A stretch of 8,773 nt of DNA, taken from JBBRHH01 sp038222915. GTDB lineage: Bacteria; Planctomycetota; Phycisphaerae; Tepidisphaerales; Tepidisphaeraceae. Every line of letters starts with the position of its first letter. The first letter of the stretch is position 1. A model generated the notes under the pieces. The model was not told the DNA's origin. It did no database searches and worked only from the letters and a program-made list of their open reading frames with translations. The DNA lies in the NCBI GenBank assembly GCA_038222915.1, contig JBBRHH010000240.1:1-8773 (forward strand). The letters run 5' to 3'. The position numbers and the translations under genes were made by a program. Positions 5,564-8,773 of this stretch are shown one piece after another.

Positions 5564-5776
5564 TCAATGTAGCAGGGGTGTTTTCGCGGGCGCCGAAACT
5601 GCCGCCCGTGGCTGATCAGCCACATCAGACGAAATAGATGCTGGCCAGATGTCGCCGTGCTCACCGAGCGCGGTCTTGATCTCGTTTTCGATGTCGTATC
5701 CCGGACTGGTCGCGACCTTGAGCAGTGCGGCAACAAGTTTGGCGTAGTCGGTATCGGGAATGTAGTTCTCAGTCAT
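5564..5776 (-). CDS. Small acidic hypothetical protein (70 aa)
   Basis: Starts MTENYIPDTDYAKLVAALLK and ends with a Pro/Ala/Ser-rich tail (SAPAKTPLLH). The first 45 residues look like two amphipathic helices (YAKLVAALLKVA and IENEIKTALGEHG); the tail looks disordered. AGGA lies six bases before ATG 5776; the frame stays open upstream to 5887 but without a better start. It is upstream of the RES gene on the same strand with a 230-base gap containing a strong inverted repeat. A small, acidic, part-disordered protein beside a toxin could be an antitoxin, but there is no DNA-binding motif and no family match I recognise, so this remains a guess. Confidence 0.55.
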   Translation of the reverse strand: MTENYIPDTDYAKLVAALLKVATSPGYDIENEIKTALGEHGDIWPASISSDVADQPRAAVSAPAKTPLLH

Positions 5777-5981
5777 TGATGATCCTGCCGGTTGTTGATG
5801 CACGGATCTGAAATGCTCGATCTGGGATTCGGCGGCAAGACCATGTGTTTGGAAAAACAGAATGTTAAGCTGGTGCTGACTGCGCATTGAGAGTCAGATC
5901 AAAGGGTTGGCGGTTTGAGATATATTTTTGATCAGCTACAACTTACTTTTCCTCAACACGGCAGGTGGGAAGGACACGGAA
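5777..5981. promoter_or_regulatory. Divergent control region between 70-aa ORF and HEPN-like gene
   Basis: This 205-base spacer should hold promoters in both directions. On the plus side an AT-rich TATATTTTT (5921-5929) is flanked by the inverted repeat GATCAAA/TTTGATC (5897-5903 with 5927-5933), which might be an operator overlapping a promoter. No convincing -35/-10 pair with 16-18 spacing was found. Confidence 0.3.
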
Positions 5982-6494
5982 ATGATGTTTAAGATCGAAA
6001 CACCTGCGGAGTTTTTTGAGCATATCGTCGCAACCGACGTGGCTGAATTTCTCCAAACCGAACCGAACCTTCGTGCCGCATATCATGCTTGCACGTCGCT
6101 GCTCAGCTACCGCGATTGGGTATGGGCAAAACACGAAGGAAAGCTTTGGTCGAGTCGCGGTGTATCCAAGTCGGAGCTAAGCGGAACAAACAAGTTCCAG
6201 TCGGAATTGGCGCAGATCAATAGCAATTTTGACATCGTGACCGACTTGGCGAACGCTTCGAAGCACATGGTCCTCGACCAACGGCGGTCGCGGACAATCC
6301 TCTACGGAAACGCCAATACGGTTGTCGAAGAAGTCGGTGGCTCAATCGGCGAGGCAGCTATTGGGGAGACCCCAATCGGCGGAAGCGTGAGATACATTAA
6401 GGTCAAGATTGGAGACGAATTTCATGATGTCCGCTCGTGCGTCGATGCCGTCTTCAAAACATGGCAGGCCTTGAATGCAGAGAACTCATGGTGA
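5982..6494 (+). CDS. HEPN-like helical protein of unknown function (170 aa)
   Basis: ATG 5982 is chosen because GGGAAGGA sits seven bases upstream; the frame extends up to 5928 without a ribosome-binding site. The sequence is mainly helical: an N-terminal FFEHIVATDVAEFLQ, then LRAAYHACTSLLSYRDWVWAKH (30-51), and FDIVTDLANASKHMVLDQRR (83-102), followed by a Gly-rich beta-like part and a final helix ending FKTWQALNAENSW. The R44-x6-H51 spacing and the NASKH motif (91-95) resemble HEPN-type or related helical RNase/nucleotide-binding domains found in toxin and defence loci. The resemblance is by pattern only. It is transcribed divergently from the 70-residue ORF and RES gene. A toxin, a partner of the RES protein or a stand-alone cargo gene are all possible. 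Confidence 0.6.
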   Translation: MMFKIETPAEFFEHIVATDVAEFLQTEPNLRAAYHACTSLLSYRDWVWAKHEGKLWSSRGVSKSELSGTNKFQSELAQINSNFDIVTDLANASKHMVLDQRRSRTILYGNANTVVEEVGGSIGEAAIGETPIGGSVRYIKVKIGDEFHDVRSCVDAVFKTWQALNAENSW

Positions 6495-6608
6495 GGTTGT
6501 CCTAGTCCTCATGATTCGGCGGATTTCGGCATAAGTCTGTTCGGCTTCCTGTTGCAGCGGCCGGGTGATGGTGAATGTGCGGGGACCCGCGACGCGTTGG
6601 CGTGGCAT
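6486..6608 (-). CDS. Possible 40-aa ORF antisense to the 5' part of the integrase relic
   Basis: The minus strand encodes MPRQRVAGPRTFTITRPLQQ followed by EAEQTYAEIRRIMRTRTTSP and TGA. The composition looks protein-like (a basic N-terminus, then an amphipathic helix), with mostly G/C third positions. A GGAGG lies 16 bases upstream, too far to be ideal. It overlaps the end of the HEPN-like gene by nine bases, tail to tail, and the first part of the integrase frame. It may be a genuine small gene, or a remnant whose insertion removed the integrase N-terminus. Confidence 0.3.
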   Translation of the reverse strand: MPRQRVAGPRTFTITRPLQQEAEQTYAEIRRIMRTRTTSP

Positions 6609-7288
6609 GACGAACTTGGCAAAACCTCCCTCCGATCCGCCGACAATCTGGTTGCCGCCCTCGCCCGCGTTCTTTCCTACGCGAAAGGAAAGAGCGTCAT
6701 CAAATTTAACCCACTGGACACGTTCAAGCGGCTATACAAGAGCGACCGCGCCGACAAGACAATGGTCGCAGGAATTGCAGATTGAGTTCATCAAGACCGC
6801 GCGCGCGGCGATGGTGACGGCAATGTACCTAGTCCGAAACACCGGTATGAGGGCGGGCGATATCCGCAAGTTTCCATGGGCTCGCTACAACGGCGAACAG
6901 GTCCAAATCCGATCGAGCAAATCCGGCAAGCTGGTCTGGATTCCAGCGACGCGCGGACTGAAGGCGCACCTTGGCGGCCTGACCCGCACCGGTGCGCTTG
7001 TGATGCTGACCCCAACCGGGAAGGCATACGCGAAACGCTATTTCAACGAACACTGGCCGGAGGACGCCGACGCAGTGAAGGCCGACGATCTTAATTTCCA
7101 CGACAACCGTGGGACCGCTGCAACGCTGCTCGCCGAGGCTGGCGCCACCGCGCCGGAGATCGCCGAGGCCATGACTTGGACCGTCGACAAGGCGCAAAAA
7201 ATGATCGACACCTATCCGCAAAGGCGTGCTGGCGGCGCACGCCATCCAGAAGCTTGAAGATTACCGTGACAAAATCGCGCAATCATAA
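6552..7288 (+). pseudogene. Tyrosine recombinase/integrase, N-terminally truncated with two frameshifts
   Basis: Three frames together read like one phage-type integrase. Frame one has a core-binding piece, SADNLVAALARVLSYAKGK to NPLDTFKRLYKSDRADK (about 6636-6758). Near 6759 the reading moves to a second frame with the catalytic domain: TGMRAGD (Arg I), SSKSGKLVWIP (beta-hairpin Lys), FHDNRG (H-x-x-R), and MIDTY with the Tyr nucleophile near 7213. Past about 7225 a third frame continues the normal C-terminus, VLAAHAIQKLEDYRDKIAQS, to TAA at 7288. All active-site residues survive except that the usual second His is Trp (AMTWTV), common in rhizobial relatives. The N-terminal arm-binding domain is missing: the identifiable part is about 220 residues against roughly 330-400 for an intact enzyme. 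It most likely inserted this island into the tRNA-Pro, and is now inactive. Confidence 0.85.
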
Positions 7289-7306
7289 TTTCGCAAGGAA
7301 GTAGCA

Positions 7307-8161
7307 GTGACCCTGGTCGCAGTATGGCGTGCGGACAACCAGCTAATGGCTGTCGCGGATACCCGGATCGTTCGGAGCGCCGGAAACATTTTGACAGAGC
7401 ATGGTCCGAAGTTGCTTCCTCTCTCCATTGTGTGCAAGCAGCCCGGCACAAGTGGTCGTTTCGACAGGGTCGTCTACCGATCTGACGTTGGCTTTGCATA
7501 CAGCGGCTCAACTCTGAGTGCGCTAGCGGCCCATGCGTTGTCGAATACACTCCTATCGAAGCTAACTGGGGTGCCGGATTCCCCGCCACCGGCATTGAAT
7601 GAAATTGCACACTTTGTAGCCGGAGCCTCCGCCGAATACATGCGTGAGGTTGGACAGTTGGCAGGAAACGATGGGCTTTTTTTGGCAGTCGTCTTCGGAT
7701 GGTGTCCGCGTCAGCATGCGCTGCGAACATTCGAGTTAAGGCCTGTAATCGACGGTGGGTTTCGAGTAGAAGTTCACGAACGAATTTTGACGCCCATCAG
7801 GCTTGCGGGTGAGAGCGACGGATCAGTAATCGTAATCGGCAGTGCCCCGGACCTTTTGATTGATGGAATCAACAGTGAACTCGAGAATGCGAGGACCAGA
7901 GGGGAGGTGCATGAGATCGTCGCGTTTGATGCGCCCAAACGGGCGCTGCATCGACTGATTCGGGATGGTGTCGACGAACGAGTCGGTGGATCAATACAGC
8001 AAGCGGAGGCCACAGCCGCCGGATTTCAAGTAATCGCAAATATGGAGACAATTGAACCGCGCCCGCCCTCACCACGAAATGTTGGGCTGTTCCTACTCGG
8101 CTTCGACACCTTTGCCCTCCAGTCCGTTGGGCAGTATTCGGTGGCGTCAGATGGTCGCTGA
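7307..8161 (+). CDS. Proteasome-like Ntn-hydrolase (HslV/proteasome beta-type fold)
   Basis: A 284-residue protein starting at GTG 7307, with AAGGAA about seven bases upstream and 18 bases after the integrase relic. It opens MTLVAVWRADNQLMAVADTR. If Met is removed, Thr becomes residue 1, Asp is 17, Arg 19 (ADTR) and Lys 34 (HGPKLLPL), which tracks the T1-D17-K33 active site of proteasome beta subunits. VGFAYSGSTLSALAAHAL (61-78) matches the following strand-Gly-helix. SDGSVIVIGSAPD (170-182) corresponds to the IGSG motif of HslV. A conserved-looking SIQQAEATAAGF lies near the C-terminus. It is longer than HslV (about 175) owing to the C-terminal extension of about 80 residues. No ATPase partner (HslU/Mpa type) is present. 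Likely a self-contained peptidase or amidohydrolase; substrate unknown. The fold call is by motif reading only. Confidence 0.6.
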   Translation: MTLVAVWRADNQLMAVADTRIVRSAGNILTEHGPKLLPLSIVCKQPGTSGRFDRVVYRSDVGFAYSGSTLSALAAHALSNTLLSKLTGVPDSPPPALNEIAHFVAGASAEYMREVGQLAGNDGLFLAVVFGWCPRQHALRTFELRPVIDGGFRVEVHERILTPIRLAGESDGSVIVIGSAPDLLIDGINSELENARTRGEVHEIVAFDAPKRALHRLIRDGVDERVGGSIQQAEATAAGFQVIANMETIEPRPPSPRNVGLFLLGFDTFALQSVGQYSVASDGR

Positions 8162-8206
8162 AGCGGTTCGAACGCGCGGCCCGCACGAACGACTGAAGAA
8201 CAGAAT

Positions 8207-8243
8207 TGCAAACCCTCTGCAAACGGGCGGTCGCCTGCAAACC
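8207..8243 (+). repeat. Right candidate integrase arm sites (TGCAAAC x3)
   Basis: TGCAAACC at 8207-8214, TGCAAACG at 8218-8225 and TGCAAACC at 8236-8243 share the orientation of the two left-end copies. They lie 36-72 bases inside attR. I saw no further copies elsewhere in the window on either strand. Confidence 0.5.
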
Positions 8244-8278
8244 AACCACCTAAAGAAAGCATTGATTTTGTTTAATTA

Positions 8279-8327
8279 AATGGTCGGAGCGAGAGGATTT
8301 GAACCTCCGACCCCTAGTCTCCCAGAC
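8279..8327 (-). repeat. attR: right copy of the 49-bp direct repeat, within tRNA-Pro
   Basis: Identical to 3612-3660. It covers the 3' part of the intact tRNA plus two bases beyond its CCA. Strand exchange must have occurred somewhere inside these 49 bases, probably in the anticodon or T-arm region as is usual for tRNA-targeting integrases. Confidence 0.93.
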
Positions 8328-8358
8328 TAGTGCGCTAACCGGGCTGCGCCACGCTCCG
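8281..8358 (-). tRNA. tRNA-Pro, anticodon GGG
   Basis: The minus strand folds into a complete cloverleaf of 78 bases including an encoded CCA. Acceptor CGGAGCG pairs with CGCTCCG (8352-8358 with 8285-8291), with discriminator A. The D-stem is GCGC/GCGC around AGCCCGGTTA. The anticodon stem CTAGT/ACTAG encloses CTGGGAG, giving anticodon GGG, which decodes CCC. The 5-base variable loop is followed by T-stem GGAGG/CCTCT around TTCGAAT. It is the integration site of the island: its 3' part was supplied by the element, which carried an identical sequence and so kept the gene functional. Confidence 0.97.
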
Positions 8359-8621
8359 ATGCCGTTCCATTAGCTGCGATCAGGGCTCGGCGCAAGGCGG
8401 GCGATCCGCTCCCGTGACCGGCCGCGGCAGGCCAGTTTTGTACCCATGCCGGGCCGATTTTCGTTGTTTCCGGATTGCGCCAGATCAAGCCGCAGTTCCC
8501 GTGAATCCCGTAGCCGTCTTGTTGGCTGGCCTTTGCGGTGCCAGGCTGGCCACTTCCTGTCGTGGCGGAGGGGCGGCAGCACGCAAAGCCACCGTCAGCC
8601 CACGAAAAAGAGGCCCATGAC
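8359..8621. other. Gene-free spacer right of tRNA-Pro
   Basis: This high-GC spacer should contain the promoter of tRNA-Pro (minus) and of the gene at 8622 (plus). Frames through it are Arg-rich and look non-coding. A direct repeat GGCTGGCC occurs at 8524-8531 and 8544-8551. No clear -35/-10 pair was identified. Confidence 0.35.
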
Positions 8622-8773
8622 GTGCAAACGTTCTACTTCGACATGAAAGACGGCGTGCCCGTCCGCGACCGGATCGGAAAGCAGTTTCGCTTGAATTCCG
8701 AGGCCATCGAGTACGGCAAAACGCTCGCGGAGCGCTTTCGGAGCGACCTGCATGCGGAACCGGACCTGATGGT
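8622..8773 (+). CDS. DUF6894-like small protein (C-terminus off the right edge)
   Basis: The frame starts at GTG 8622 with AAGAGG eight bases upstream and reads MQTFYFDMKDGVPVRDRIGK, then QFRLNSEAIEYGKTLAERFR, staying open to the window end (50 codons). The pattern is an F-Y-F-D strand, a Gly turn, D-x-x-G, then F-x-L-x-S-x-x-x-A leading into a helix, which is the layout of the DUF6894 family: short cytoplasmic proteins very common in Bradyrhizobium and relatives, usually 70-90 residues, of unknown function. An overlapping ATG at 8617 reads another frame (MTCKRSTST) and stops quickly. Probably 20-40 residues are missing beyond the edge. Confidence 0.75.
   Translation, partial: MQTFYFDMKDGVPVRDRIGKQFRLNSEAIEYGKTLAERFRSDLHAEPDLM

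Larger units (their letters stand above)
3612..8327. mobile_element. Integrated genomic island in tRNA-Pro, about 4.67 kb, probably immobile
   Basis: The element is bounded by a perfect 49-bp direct repeat: the right copy is part of a complete tRNA-Pro gene, the left copy only its 3' part. That is the standard footprint of a tyrosine-recombinase island that used the tRNA 3' end as attB and rebuilt the tRNA at one end. It holds a tyrosine integrase relic and five octamer repeats near the ends. Interior base composition is lower in GC than the flanks by eye. Cargo comprises a RES-domain protein, a HEPN-like helical protein, a proteasome-like Ntn-hydrolase and several small ORFs. There are no replication, conjugation or phage structural genes. 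The integrase lacks its N-terminus and has two frameshifts, so excision would need a helper enzyme. Confidence 0.88.

Noticed and set aside
5431..5736. Minus-strand 101-codon frame overlapping the 70-residue ORF
   Set aside because: It overlaps a better-supported ORF, is Arg/Ser-rich and has no ribosome-binding site; the 30-residue piece starting inside the inverted repeat (5523) is too short to support.
8207..8243. Short CRISPR-like or iteron array from the TGCAAAC repeats
   Set aside because: Octamers with irregular 3- to 11-base gaps and no spacers or Rep gene; arm-type integrase sites fit better.

Overview
The window looks like a piece of a Bradyrhizobium-type alphaproteobacterial chromosome (Nitrobacteraceae). 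The organism call is inferred from the GC-rich flanks, the DUF6894-type protein at the right edge, a FixK-like box and the general gene content; no species marker is present. It has three parts.

(1) Left flank, 1-3611: ordinary high-GC chromosomal genes. On the minus strand lie a DapA-family aldolase/lyase (753-1661), an SDR oxidoreductase running off the left edge (1-602), probably a small catabolic pair, and a small secreted Cys-rich protein (1919-2188). On the plus strand are a 40-residue single-span membrane protein (2606-2728) and a periplasmic monohaem cytochrome c (2831-3148), preceded by a sequence fitting the Bradyrhizobium FixK2 consensus (2507-2520). A compact 56-residue ORF (3174-3344, minus) converges on the cytochrome.

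(2) Central island, 3612-8327: a small integrated element of about 4.67 kb in the 3' end of a tRNA-Pro(GGG) gene. The intact tRNA is at the right end (8281-8358, minus). A perfect 49-bp copy of its 3' part plus two flanking bases lies at the left end (3612-3660), giving attL and attR. Just inside both ends are five same-orientation TGCAAAC(C/G) octamers that look like integrase arm sites. Base composition is visibly lower in GC than the flanks. Cargo, left to right: overlapping small membrane ORFs (minus); a zinc-ribbon RES-domain protein, probably an NAD+-degrading toxin (minus); a 70-residue ORF (minus); a 170-residue helical, HEPN-like protein (plus); a tyrosine integrase relic with two frameshifts and no N-terminus (plus); and a proteasome-like Ntn-hydrolase (plus). 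With the integrase broken, the element is probably fixed in place. The cargo suggests a stripped-down defence or toxin island, but that role is inference.

(3) Right flank, 8359-8773: a spacer without recognisable genes, then the start of a DUF6894-like small protein (8622 to the edge).

The most interesting parts are the element architecture, the single-gene proteasome-like hydrolase, and the RES protein with no recognisable Xre antitoxin. Several genes reported here were found by direct reading because they are very short: 2606-2728, 3174-3344, 3989-4105, 4102-4260 and 6486-6608.
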